The notes under the pieces were generated by a model. That model saw nothing but the letters and a program-made list of their open reading frames with translations, was not told the origin of the DNA and searched no databases. Made by a program: the position numbers and the translations under genes. Positions 19,299 through 31,339 of a DNA stretch of 64,000 nucleotides are shown here, piece by piece. The first letter of the stretch is position 1; every line of letters starts with the position of its first letter. This DNA is from Escallonia rubra (Eukaryota > Streptophyta > Magnoliopsida > Escalloniales > Escalloniaceae), in assembly GCA_033065855.1 (NCBI GenBank), contig JAVXUO010001485.1, forward strand, positions 62,001 to 126,000. Direction: 5' to 3'.

Positions 19299-22200
19299 AT
19301 GGACACAAGAGCTTCTTCTTCTTCTTTTTCTCCCACTAAGTCCCTTACATTCTACGACTTCCTCGATAAGATGCGAAATCCGGCTTCGCTCGACCTCGTT
19401 CGCGCCATCAAAAGGTAACAACACTCCACACTTCGTTCAAGTTCATACTCCCTCCGTTCCGTTCCGTTGCGTTGCATTTTCCTCTTTTTGGGCCTTTTTT
19501 GCAAATTTTTAGAGAAAGAGACAGTAGTTGTGGATGTCGACCTTGCTCATTGTTTTTGTCCTTGCCTGACGATACTTATTTTATCTACTGTTGCTATTTG
19601 GGTTCGATTCGTTGTGTACACGGTACTAAATTCATCCTAGGAATTCGTGATAGGTAAAGGGGGGCAAATTCAGGGGAACCGAGGAAGTTTCTGATTTCTC
19701 CATTATAATATGCTTGTCTCAACTTGCTTTGACCCATCCAGGCAGTGTTCGGTTACTGATATATATAATTAATTAGATTACTTTCATAAGCCACCATTAG
19801 GCACTAGGGATGACCTAGAAGAAGGGGGTATTGCTTGGGGCATTCCACCTTCGGTTTCTGCTTCTTATTGGAATTTGGTAGCGCTTGGAAGATGGTATGA
19901 TTTTGTGCTTTGCTTAGTAGATGACATTTGTATGTGTATGCTATCCTGGTACAAACAAAGTAAAAGGTGAGCTAGATGAATTCTGATTGCGATTAGGTGT
20001 CTTGGTGCTTGCGTGTTACGGTGCCCCAAACTGTATAAGTTTTCATTGTAAAGAGCTTTTTCCTGGATTTACTTGTTTTCGGTAGTGCCTCCCTGTTATA
20101 TATTACAATGGAAGGTGTGCAGGTTTCGTTGTTCATTTACATTTCACCTCTTTTCCTAGTTATGCCCTTAGTCCTTAAGATAATAACAGAAATGCCACCT
20201 GCATCTCGACGGCATCGCCTTAAGTTTAGTCGTACTCAATGCCTCAGTGGCAAAATGCTGACTTCTTCAAAAGTAAAGATGGGGAAGAAGTTGGAAATTA
20301 ATATAGTGATGTGCCATAGCATAACAAACACTACAATCCTTACACCTCTCTTCTTTAAAACCAACCAGAAAGACAAAATAAGATGGAGGATAAAATAGCA
20401 ATGACATAAGTGCTTGTCCATCTTCTCCGGCCATCCAACCTTTCACACCAAATATTCCTCCGTAGAAGCTAGCCTTTGTGGTACTTTGGTCGTCGCAGAC
20501 AGTTCTACCCTTGCCGTTACAGGTTCATCACTTTCAATGTCGAATTTTTGGGCGCCAAATATTGGGCCGGTGACTCACCGCACATTTTATGCAGAGATGA
20601 AATTGAATGTGATTGAGAGAGAAGACAGAGAGAGGAGGATTGGATTCATGCTTTGATCAGAAAGAAACTTATCCAAAAGAAACAATCTGAGAGAAAGAGA
20701 GCAACGTGAAATTTTCGAGAAAGAAACGAAACTGGTGCTCTGTTTGTTTATTTTGGTCTGGTAAACAAAATGGTTTGTTATTTGTTGAACGACAGAAATA
20801 ATAGGCTGATCACTCTTTACTTGAGATGGACCAGGCCTTCTGTCTCCTTAACTTACACTTTCAAACTTTAAACACTTCGTCACCAAAAAGCTTATTTTTT
20901 GGGGTTTTGAGTTGGGACAAATTTTTGTTGCAACTCATGTTGGAGCAAATTTCGTCCAACCCTTCATTCGCCAAAAAAAAAAAAAAAAAAAAAGAAAAAG
21001 AAAAAGGAAAAAAGAAAAAGAAAAATAAGAAAAGCGTTGCTAAAGTGGCACTTCTCCTAAGAGTTCTTCTGACAACATTCTGTCATTAATCATGAAGTGT
21101 AAGAAATGATGCCACTAAATCGTTCTAACAATATTTTTCTGTTACTGGGGTTAACAAAATTGCAACAACTAGTGTTGGAGAAGAATTTTTTCCTTTGGGA
21201 TGGAGTTTCCTTTTGAACACGTTGTTGCATTTCTTTTCCTCATTGCATGCCATTGTGGAATTGTGTAATCAATTATGTAAGCTCTCTACTTCAATATATT
21301 CTGCTTACGTTATTGCTAGTGAGTTTAGCAATATCTTTTTGATTTATGGCAAATGTTATGGTTTGAGTTACTGCATGTGCGGAGCATGTGCATATAACTA
21401 GTCATTTGAGATGGTGAAGCAATTTATGTCATTGGCTAGTTATGCCCCCATTGTCGTTTGGTTTTGGTAAAGATCTTGGTAATAAGTCCCACAATACACT
21501 ATCACATTTTTCCAGCACATATTTTTCTATATCATCTTGCTAGTAATCCGTAAAAATTCACCTCTTGGAATGCCTCACCCTTGTGATCAAACAAAACTAT
21601 CCATTCATAAGGATGGTCACCCCTTTTGCTTGCTGACCAATAAGTAGCTCCATTGACAAATATCAAAAATTTCGGAATGGAATCTTAGGAAGAAGGGATT
21701 CAAGCCTTTCTGATGAGTCCCTCCTCATTGTAAACCTTAGCCGCTTGATAATCTAGCTCATGAGTTGAGACAAAGATGTAAATAAGTGTGGTAACTTGAT
21801 CAATTCGATTAACGATCCTGCGTAGTGATTAAATGTGCTTTAGGAAAAAAGGATCTGAGGCTGTCCCTTTGGCGCGCATTTAACTAATTCCAGTTTACTT
21901 GTATGTCTTTTCCTTCTTCTTTTTCGCTTGTAGATCTTCTTATGTTTAATAAGTCTGTATGTTTCGAATATAGCTTCTATATATTATTCGACGTTCATGT
22001 ACTCTTACACTTGGTCGGTTATGTTTTTCAATGACTTCCCAATTAATAAGTTGTTCATTCATGACCGTTCTTTGAGCCCTCCAGTTACTATGTGTTTTGT
22101 TTCCGTGCTAGCCCAATATGGACATCAAGCAAAAGAATTTACCCTACAGGGTTTTGGTAAATATTGCGCCTTTGAGCCATGTTTTTGTCGCGACCAGAGA

Positions 22201-25200
22201 AAAGTTAAAAACCATGACTTGAACACTCATAATTTGAGCACTTTGTTGTTGTCAGCTGAGGTATCTCAGGAATTCCCCCATACTTCTTGGGTTTACAGTC
22301 TTATAGGCGGTCACTGTTTATTAAGTATTCGAGTGCAGAAGGCTTCTGCCACTGTAAGTTATAAGGAGGGTCGATGTAGGCTGCCTACCCCACATTGTGG
22401 TCAGACTGTTTGTTTGTTTTAATTCTGTGATGTCCAGGTTACAGTGGCATGTTCTAGGTTGGGTTATATTTTTAATTTGTGACACTCGAAGATGAAATTT
22501 TTTTCGGCCTCTTCAGAAGTAAAGGTTGTCAATGAGGACCATTTTCCTGACCAAGAATTGGGATATCGGGTGTTGCTATAACATCATATCTGTTGGGTTT
22601 CAGAAGCTACTACACCGAAACTGTTACCCCAGTCAACTAATTTAAGCTATCAAAAGCATCACAGGGACTTAGCCTATATAGCAGCGATACTGGCGAAATA
22701 CCCATGTCAAGGTAAAAACCTGAAAAGCTCACGGCTGTTAAGTTTGTTCTGATGTGGTTACTTGGACCCCTTCCCTTTTTTTTTCATAAGTTTCCCTTCT
22801 CTTCTCCACCTTGATGCCTGGACGACTGTTAGTCAGACATTGTTCACTAATTGTGAGAAATAGAAAGGAGAAAGGGGATCGTGTTGAAATATGGCTGTCC
22901 TCAAGCCATGTGTTGTTTAATGCTTTATTTTGCAGGTCTCCTTGGATGTTGCGCTGGATGTTGGTCATGCAGTTGTCTTGATTTACTAATTCTGAACATT
23001 GTCTTGTTAACCCTTTTTTATAAGTTTAAAAATCCAAAGACAATCTCTTTTAGGAAATTGTTGATAATCTATACCCTTAATTTAATCAAGATGGAGAGAA
23101 GAAAAACATCATAATAGGGTCCAGGAAGAAGTTAGGGTGAGTACAAGTTTGATAGGGGTGTGAATTTTATCCATCTAATGTCATGTCTACTACTGATGCT
23201 TTTGTTCATCGAATTGTTTAATCTTCCTCTTGTTTTATATAAAAAAATTTCACGATTCTTGGAAAGAATATTGAAGCCTTTAACTAGATGAAAGTTGTGT
23301 ATCAACCAAAATCGAGAGCAATACATCTGCTATCGCGCCGATATCTTGGCCATGTCCTCAACTTTAGACTATGTTCAGGGCACCAGTAGAGCAGCAGTCT
23401 TGTACAGTAAGCCAACCATCAGTACTTGAGGATGATATGATTATCATAGTATGAGTTTTTTTTAAACTTCTTTTCTCGTTCTGACATACACATACATACA
23501 TGATTGTCTCTCTCTCTCTCTCACCCCCTCGCTCCCCACCCCAAAAAACAACACAAACCCGTCCTCTCTCATTTTTCACTTAATAAAGCTGGTGGACTAA
23601 TTAATTGTTCGCTTGGAACTTCCTTGTTCTTTACTAGCTGATGTCATATCCAAGATTGGTTGTTCTTTTGCAGCTTCATTGTATCTTTCACATTTTACGC
23701 GGAAAACTCTGAAAATGATGGCCCAAGATTCCAAGATTTCCTTTTGGCGATGGAAGCAACTATTAGGGACCACCCTTTGTGGGCTAGTGCATCGGAGGAA
23801 GAAATTGACTGTGCTGTCGAGGTAGGACCTTTACCCTTCTTCAATTCTTCCTTCTTCTAATGAAGTTTGCTCTAAGCCGTTTGCGTAATATTGCTTCTTG
23901 CGGGCATTTCTTCATTTTAGTACTCAGAAATCTCTTGTTACAACTTAGGCCACACTTTAGTTAGTTCAAAGACGTTGTAAACTTAAAGCATTCCTACTCT
24001 TTTGGATACTTGAGACATGCATGCTTTGTAGTGAATCAGCGTGGTGAGTGTGCATGAAGATCCAATGAACACAATTTGGTTAAAGAAGAAAAGAAGCCAA
24101 AACGATAAGCACTTCTTCTCATTTGTTCTTGATCATTTGAATTCGTGGAAGATCTTAAAGAGATTTATAATATAGGAAGTGCTCATAATTCTAAGAAGAG
24201 TTGTGTATCTGTTGCGTACATATCAAACTCCAGTAGAATCCAACATGTCTTGAAAGTGGAGAGTACTTGCATTGAGACAATTTTCTCTCTTTGGATGCTT
24301 CTAACATGGGACAAATGGACCCTCACAAGTTGGATATTCTTTTTATTCCCTTATATCCTTCAAAATTGTATTGTTAAAAGAAAAAATCGAAATTTGAGAA
24401 GTATGTGTCTTTAGTTAATTTATAATTCCATACATGTGTGTGTTTGGTGTCATGAGACAAATTCCTCACTTCTATTGCAAGCAAGGGTTTAAAAGTGTTA
24501 CTATAATTCAGTGACAAAAGGATGTGGATATGCCCGTGAGTATAGTGACAAACACTTTCATGACCATCATTCTTAGGAATCACCATGTAGACATGCTGAT
24601 TTTGTTAATGTTTAATAATTTATTTATTTTTCCTCAAATCAAAGTTAGCAGATGCTATCTCTATGCCTCATAGTTCTGCTGGGTCTGGAGTTAAAAGGAA
24701 ACAGAAAAAAACTAGAAATTTGGCTTGATTTTAGGAAGTGTTGTCAAAGAATGTTTTTGGCCCCATACCATTGTTTTGGCCATTTAGATTAGAAAATATC
24801 CTACTTTTCTCGTATGGACGTATAGCTAAAAAATACAGCTTATAGGGGTAATGGATACATCAACAAAATTGTCTTTTGCTTCTCAATGGTCCTGCGCCTA
24901 TCTTCTTGCAAATACTGTTAACTCTTATTCGGTTCTTGTGCGGCTACTTATCGAGCTAAGCATCAGCTTTTCAGCTAACATTATTCTTATGCGCCAGTTA
25001 ATTCTGTTGCCTAACTCCACAACAAAAACATAGCTGCCCTCACTGCTGCAACTATATAATGCTCCTTCTCCCACGACACCTAAGTAGCACTTTCTGTACT
25101 TTATCCAACTTGCTCTTGTTATATGAGTTAACATTTTCATTAACCTCTCCCAAAGTAGATAGGACACAGACATTGCATTAGACACCGACACCAACATTGA

Positions 25201-27715
25201 CTGGGACACCCGACATGACAAATGTTGACACCGTTGGACACTGCTGAATTTCTTTATATATATATGAAGTATATACATAGGTTTCAAGCACATTTCACCC
25301 TCGTGAAATAGTTGAACACCAATTAATAAAGCACTAGTAAAATCATACTTGAAACAGAGTTACTATGCAAGGGCAGTGCAAAATCTCAGGAAAAACAAGC
25401 CAAAAGGAAAAATAAACAATTTTCATCTCTTCCATCGACCAAGTTTCAATCAACATAAATTGCCTCATCACATTCATTGTCCTCTGGACCTCCATAATCA
25501 ACCTCTTCCTTGCTCACACTCATCAACTGAGAGATTCGTCTTCTACATTAGATCGTCTTCATCGAAGAGCCCCGTCTCTCTCTCAGCTAGGCACTAGTTG
25601 ATTGGAACGAGAGGTAAGAACGCAATTTACCATGGTTGCCTTAGTCTTTTGTTTTATAAAACAAACCCAACTTTTCCTAATAGTCCATGATGACCCTCAA
25701 ATGAAGTTTAAGAACTTGAAGTTCTGCCTCATAGGTATTGGACACTTCTGCACAAGGTGTCCAACACCGTGTCCGATGATTGAAAATCAATAAAAAATAC
25801 CCTGACTCCGCCGAGAGGTGTCCGACATGTTCCAGAGGTGTCCAAAATGTGTTCGAATTATCGGACACGATACCTCGACCCAAAAGACGTGTCCGTGCTT
25901 CCTACACGTCTCCCTTATGCAAAAAAGACATAAAATGCTGGAATATATACTTTTTAGTTACCTCTTGCCCTTTCATCTTCTGTTACTCTTACACTTGTCG
26001 TCTATTTAAAACAGCTTCTCACCTAGTTCGCCGTTGTGCATTTCATATAACCACATCATTTAGAGCTCCTCTTTGTAGTATTTTCTTCAAAAAGTTAAAT
26101 ACCTTTTTTCTTTGATTTACTGCTATCAGCGGTTTAAGGAAATACTTCAAGCCTATGCTTTTTTATAAGATCAGTGTACAATATCCTTTTGAATATGGTA
26201 CAACATCAAAGAGTTCCAAATTTTAAGTGGCTTTATCTCAACGGAAAAATGCCGTTAAGTCTAAAATATATTTTTCAAGCAAAAACTAACATAAATCACT
26301 GTTTATCCAAAACATCCAAAAGTAAAATTTACACTATATAGTCGAAACTCAGATTTTCCACTAACAACTTAACTCATTTGGTTCCTTGGAGCCAATTGCC
26401 CCTGCAGTCATAAAATAGAAAACCAAAAGTAACCCTTCAAACCTTATTCTGTGATTTACTGTTGAAGCAGCAATCCGTCGCCTCAGGATTCAAATGATAA
26501 CAATCGTTAGATTAACGGATCACATGCTAAATTGAAATCCGTGCAATGATGCTAATTGGGCAAAGTTGTCGAGTAAATCTGGAATTCTTGACAGCTTTTA
26601 TTTAAGGGTTAATTACTCACGGCACCTCCTGAGATTTATCCTAAATTATATATGGACTCCCTTATTTTTTAAAAATTACACTACGTTCTCCTGAGGTTTA
26701 TCATTGTATTACACAAAACCCACTTCCGTTAGGGCACCGTAAAAAAAATTTAGGGCAACACAAATTTATTATGATATACCAAAAATGCCCTTAGATCTTC
26801 CCCTTTCTTTCTTCCGTGCAGAATCACCGGCGACTCCAGATTCCGGCCAAATCACGGATCTGCGCCCAGATTTGGGTTTTTCTTCCTCTCTCTCTCTCTC
26901 TATCTCTCTCCTGAGATCCAACAAAAGTACCACCACCACAGCTATGAAACTCCGCCGATCCACCACTACAGCCGCTAGGATTAACTCCACAGCAACCGGG
27001 TAGTATATGGGTCTTCTCCGATCGCCAGATTCAGGCAGCGGCGCCGAAATACCACTGCCTCTATCGCATATTCAGTCGTCACCGGCCACCGCAAAAATCA
27101 CCATTTTTCAAACTACACAAAAAATAATTCAAATCAGGAGAGTTAGAGAACGAGGTTGAAGGCTGTTCTCCGGTGCCGCTGCGTGAGTTCGGAGGCCAAC
27201 GACGCTGCTGCTAATGGCTGGTGATTCGGATTTGGACGGAGGTGGTTAGGTTCGGGCTGTTTCCGACCATTTTGGTTGGCCGTGTTCGAAGACTCTTGCC
27301 GATTGCTAGGATGTAATCTTCAGAGCTACTCGTGGTTTCTTGGCCGGCGGTTGTTTCCCGGTGGTGTTGAACCTTTCCCGGCATCTTCTCAATCTCCAGT
27401 GGGTCTCTTGGTTGCATCGTTGTTGCGTTTGGCCGGGATTTACGTTTGGGTCTCTTGGCTGTTGCTTCCGGCAACCATCACCCGCACTTCACCGGTGATC
27501 GGTTACTCGCCTCGGCTATCGTTTTCCCAGCCGATGAGTTGCGTTGGCTGCCCCGCCCCCAAATCTGCTCTAAGATCTTGGTTGTCTTCGCGGAGTGGTG
27601 GTGGCCGGCACTTGTCGTTCATGGTGATGGGGGCGGTGATGGGTCATGGTGGCTACGGTTGGTGGCCCGTGGCTTCACCGGCAGTGGGTGTGGCAATCTA
27701 AAGGGTGATGTCGGC

Positions 27716-27772
<57 letters not shown>

Positions 27773-30700
27773 AATTAAGTTGTTTAGCAGAGGTATGACC
27801 GTCATTTCATTAATTTTGTTAACTCTGTTAACAAAAAAATAGAAATGTGTAGCTCAGTGTAATTTTCAAAAGATAGGGGGGTCCGTGTGTAATTTAGGGT
27901 AAACCTCAGGGGTGCCGTGAGTAATTAACCCCTAGTTTTAATATGTAAGTGTTGGTGAAGGTTCTGATTACAAGTATTGGGTGTGGTAGCCTATGTTTAC
28001 TTATGATTTTTAATGAATGTGCTTCTTGATTTTCCTTTGCATTTTCCGCATTAGATGTGATAAGTAAGTTGGACACCAATCTGTATTCCAGTTTGATGTT
28101 AGTTATAAAAGCATTCTGGAAATATAGAGACAATGATGATGGTGTAAACCGTAGGTGGCAGCGCCATCTCTGAACCAATCAAATGCAAGACTTTTTTCTT
28201 AAAAGGTTGTTTTTAGTATTAAGGCTATTTTAGTACCACCACTTAAATTGATATTTTTAATTGTGTTTGCAAGAGAGTTAACAGTGGGTATTCTTGTAGA
28301 GTAGATTTACTTGTTGGGTCCTTTGGTTAGGCAAATATCTCTGGAGGTATCTTTAGGCTGAACAATCTTATTTAGGGACTTTGCGGTTTCTTTCTCATCT
28401 AAATTACTGTATGAGCAGGGAAAAGTTAACTACTTTTTTGTCGTAATCGTATAAGCAGAACTGGCTCCTGCCAGATATTAGTTGCACTGATTGACGGCTT
28501 GTGACATCACATCTAAAATGACTAGCTTGAAGCTAGAGCTTTCTGCCTGGTTAGACGCCCAAGAAGCTTGAATGAGGTTTTAAAGAGTTTTAGCATAGAG
28601 AAAAAACTATAGCCGAGAGGGTCTGTCCCTCATGTTGTTTGAAAATGGAAATGCCAATAGCTCCTTTCTTTCCTCCGAGTTGCACTGTGTTTTAACGGGA
28701 CGTACTTTTTCTCAGTACGAGGTCACTAACACGCTTCCAAAGGTTCTAGATGGTTCGACTGTAAGGTACTCAAGGGTCTTCTGTTGACAACCGACAAGTG
28801 ATTTCTGTATTTCCTGGAACAACACGCAGCAACATAAATGGCTACTCTGCAATATCATATGTGGCTTGCTTGTAAATTATTACAGCACATCTTACTTATA
28901 TACTGCAGGGTTTGGAAAAATATGTCATGACAAAGTTGTTCTCTCGAACATTTGGTTCTTCTCCAGAGGATGCTAGGATTGACCGCGAGATCTCGGAAAA
29001 AGTTCTCTTGCTGCAAAACTTTTTGAGGCCTGAGCACTTGGACATTCCTGCAGTTTTTAACAATGAAGCTTCATGGCTGGTATACTGCTGTGTTTGATCA
29101 GTAATTATGCTCTTGTCATTGGTTGCTTTTTACTCCTGCTGTGCATTAAAATTGTGTTGCTGAACTGCAAGTTGTTGTAGTGCCGACATAAACAATCAAT
29201 TTCCATCTGGAGATTATCAATCAGTTGGACTGTTAAGTGATCTGAAAGTTTATGTATGAAATATATGCAGCAATTGTAGAAACTGGTGCTTATCCCTGCT
29301 CACTGGGAAGATGCAATCTGGAGCTTAATGTTTTTTTCTGCTTCTTCAAGCATCTGACAACATTCTTATGCAATCCACACAGTGTTGTTTGCTAAAGTTT
29401 AGAAGTTCTCTCTGAAGTGCAAAGGAAACTGTGAAATTCGAAAATCTACATCTTCTTAGGAAACCCATTTGGCAAAGATTTATGTATGTACTTTATAATT
29501 TCCATATCATTCCTTCTAAGAAGAACGAACTTTTCCCTCCCCAGCTTGCAGAGAAAGAATTGCTCAAAATCAATGCATTCAGAGCTCCTCGAGAAAAGCT
29601 TGTGTGTATTCTGAACTGCTGCAGGGTAATCAACAATTTGCTCCTCAACGCATCGATATCTGAGGATCGGGTACCTGGTGCCGATGATTTTCTTCCTGTA
29701 CTCATATATGTCACAATCAAGGCAAGCTCTCATTGGTAATTAGCCATTCACCGAAGTTACATCTATACTTTATGTCTTCGGTGAACTAGATACAATTTTT
29801 CCTGCAACAGTAGTGTGCAGAGAACTTGGTTCAGTTCAAGGCGGTTGTGGGGCAAGCTCTCGTTAACTTTGGAATCGTTCATGTTTTAGACGATGTTTTG
29901 TCAAGTTCTATGCGAATATTTTAGCTTCTAGTCAGAGTAATTCCCATATTGCTACTGTAGACATTTTTATGTTCCTCTTTCACTCAATGCTTCATAGTGC
30001 AAGTAAATCTGTTGTAGTATATTGCTTCCAAAACACATATTAACGTGTAAGATTAAAGCTACTGACTGATTGTTCTTTGAACAGGCCAATCCTCCCAAAT
30101 TGCATTCCAATCTCAAATACATTCAATTATATCGGAGGCAGGCAAAACTTGTCTCAGAAGCAGCTTATTATTTCACAAATCTCGTCTCTGTCAAGACATT
30201 TATCATCGACTTGGATGCCAATTCTCTTTCCATTGGTGAAGCTGAATTTCAGGAGAGCATGCAAGCTGCTAGATTAGCCAGGAGAAGGACTCGAATTGAA
30301 CCCTCTCATGCATCGGATGAGATAGCAGCCTCGGCATTTCCTCCTTTAAGAATGCCTAGTTATGTGAAACTAGCAGACTCCTTCCTCACAATGGATGAGA
30401 TGGCAGCCTTAGGTGGGCTGACAGATGCTAAGACCTCAACAAGTAAGTGTGGTATAGTAAACCATATCCTTTATTCAGTGGTGCATACATCAGAGATTCT
30501 TCACAATCATATAAATGATACTTATGTTCGCTGTTGACTCCCTCTCCCTTTCTCTCTCCACTTTNTTTTTTTGAATTGCAGCTCGTTTGTCTTTTCACTC
30601 GTTGTTACATATTGAGAATTTCATCTCTCTTTCTATTAGGTTATCATGTACCATATGTTTTGCCTTGTTGATATCAGGTGGATCAAACTATCCTTTTATG

Positions 30701-30883
30701 GAAGTAGAGCCCGGTGAACTGACTGTTCGAGATGTGGAGAAATTGCTGACTTTGTACAAGGATGTGGTCAAGAAGTACACCAATCTGTGCGAAGCTGTTA
30801 AGCGCTCTTCTCTCAGTAATAAACAAGTTACACCTTGTCATATAAAAGACGAAGACATTGAATCACATCCTCAGAAAACATAG
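19299..30883 (+). CDS. VPS9A: VPS9-domain Rab5 guanine-nucleotide exchange factor, six exons, 391 aa
   Basis: Exons: 19299-19414, 23674-23821, 28909-29079, 29545-29721, 30085-30442, 30678-30883. They join in frame to 391 codons. Introns are GT-AG except intron 4, which starts GC (AAG|GCAAGC). The product resembles Arabidopsis VPS9A, which activates Rab5-type GTPases (RHA1, ARA7, ARA6) on endosomes for vacuolar and endocytic traffic. The helical-bundle region is about residues 15-95 (DFLDKMRNPASLDLV; DHPLWASASEEEID). The VPS9 domain is about 96-240, with GLEKYVMTKLFSRTF, EKLVCILNCCRVINNLLLN and PGADDFLPVLIYVTIKANPP. The catalytic aspartate (about D192) and the tyrosine in EAAYYF (about Y232) are present. 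At 391 residues it is shorter than the roughly 520 I recall for Arabidopsis; the C-terminal tail is reduced. The start follows the first ATG in good alignment with homologues. Confidence 0.93.
19415..23673 (+). other. VPS9 intron 1 (4.26 kb)
   Basis: GT-AG intron; the acceptor TTTTGCAG is at 23666-23673. It holds an A/G-rich poly-A tract at about 20971-21030, which may be the tail of an old retroposed sequence, and a CT run at 23508-23522. Frames inside it (for example 21997-22422) show no family resemblance and lack codon support. Confidence 0.8.
25150..25910. repeat. Repeat region with GTGTCCGACA motifs
   Basis: Clusters of ACACCGACACC, GGACACCCGACA and GTGTCCGACATG lie at 25180-25240 and 25735-25905. 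They resemble a plant interspersed repeat with GTGTCCGACACGTGTC-like text. The element type and edges are not clear. Confidence 0.4.
26606..27932. mobile_element. TIR transposon (Mutator-like?) in VPS9 intron 2
   Basis: The left GGGTTAATTACTCACGGCAC and the reverse of the right end GGGGTTAATTACTCACGGCA start an inverted repeat of about 100 bp, with GAGGTTTA, CCTAAATTA and AAAATTACACT in both arms. The 9-bp flanks are similar but imperfect (CTTTTATTT and GTTTTAATA). The core is GC-rich and gene-like: CT run at 26885-26905, CCGGCGACTCC, GGTGG stretches at 27595-27690, and (GT)n(GA)n at 27715-27770. No transposase is recognised. Size and long TIRs suggest a non-autonomous Mutator-like element. 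Confidence 0.7.
27715..27771. repeat. (GT)n(GA)n compound microsatellite
   Basis: GTGTGTGTGTGTG followed by about 20 GA units inside the intron-2 transposon. Confidence 0.95.
29722..30084 (+). other. VPS9 intron 4 with non-canonical GC donor
   Basis: Exon 4 ends ATCAAG and the intron starts GCAAGC; exon 5 begins after TTTGAACAG. The join restores IKANPP, a conserved VPS9 sequence. AG|GCAAG is the usual context of plant GC-AG introns, so this is very likely real splicing rather than error. Confidence 0.85.
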
Positions 30884-31126
30884 AATGAAATAGCTGCAAC
30901 AAATTTGTAAGTACCTTGTTGGTTTTTATAGTTCTTGCATCTTGATTTATGCAACTGCAATGACGATAATAAACTCCCTAATCATGTCCATGAAACACAG
31001 GGTTCCAAACGAAAAGGTAGAATAAAACCTAAATGCACAGGTTGTTTCTTTTGGTTTCACACTACGAATCGTGGACTGATGCCTCCGCCAGTAACATACT
31101 TCCGTCAGTAACATACTAAGGAAAGA
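30884..31126 (+). terminator. VPS9 3' untranslated region with AATAAA signals
   Basis: Two AATAAA motifs lie at 30968-30973 and 31021-31026, 85 and 138 bases after the stop codon. Either could direct polyadenylation. The PHD pseudogene ends on the opposite strand at 31127, so the two are convergent. Confidence 0.55.
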
Positions 31127-31339
31127 TTAATAACTTACATCTAAACGAAGTTCAGAAAACTGAACATTCACAGAAAAATGTACATTAACGAACATATCCA
31201 ATAAATGTACACCAAAAGTAACGGCCAAGCCGCTATGCCTGTAGTCGTTTTTCGTGACTGGATCATCCCTGCAGGTTCTAGCAGCATGTATGTTAGATTG
31301 CAGGTGGGAGTTTAAAAATCTCATGCAGACGAACTTTTT

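Larger units (their letters stand above)
23822..28908 (+). other. VPS9 intron 2 (5.09 kb)
   Basis: GT-AG intron from GAG|GTAGGA to CTGCAG|GGTTTGG. About a quarter is one TIR element (26606-27932), and another part carries GTGTCCGACA-type repeats (25150-25910). Nothing else is recognised. Confidence 0.8.

Noticed and set aside
21997-22422. 141-codon frame as a gene
   Set aside because: Lies wholly in intron 1 of the VPS9 gene; no motif and no similarity that I recognise.
27276-27778. 110-141-codon frames in intron 2
   Set aside because: They are in the GC-rich core of a TIR transposon and end in a GA microsatellite.
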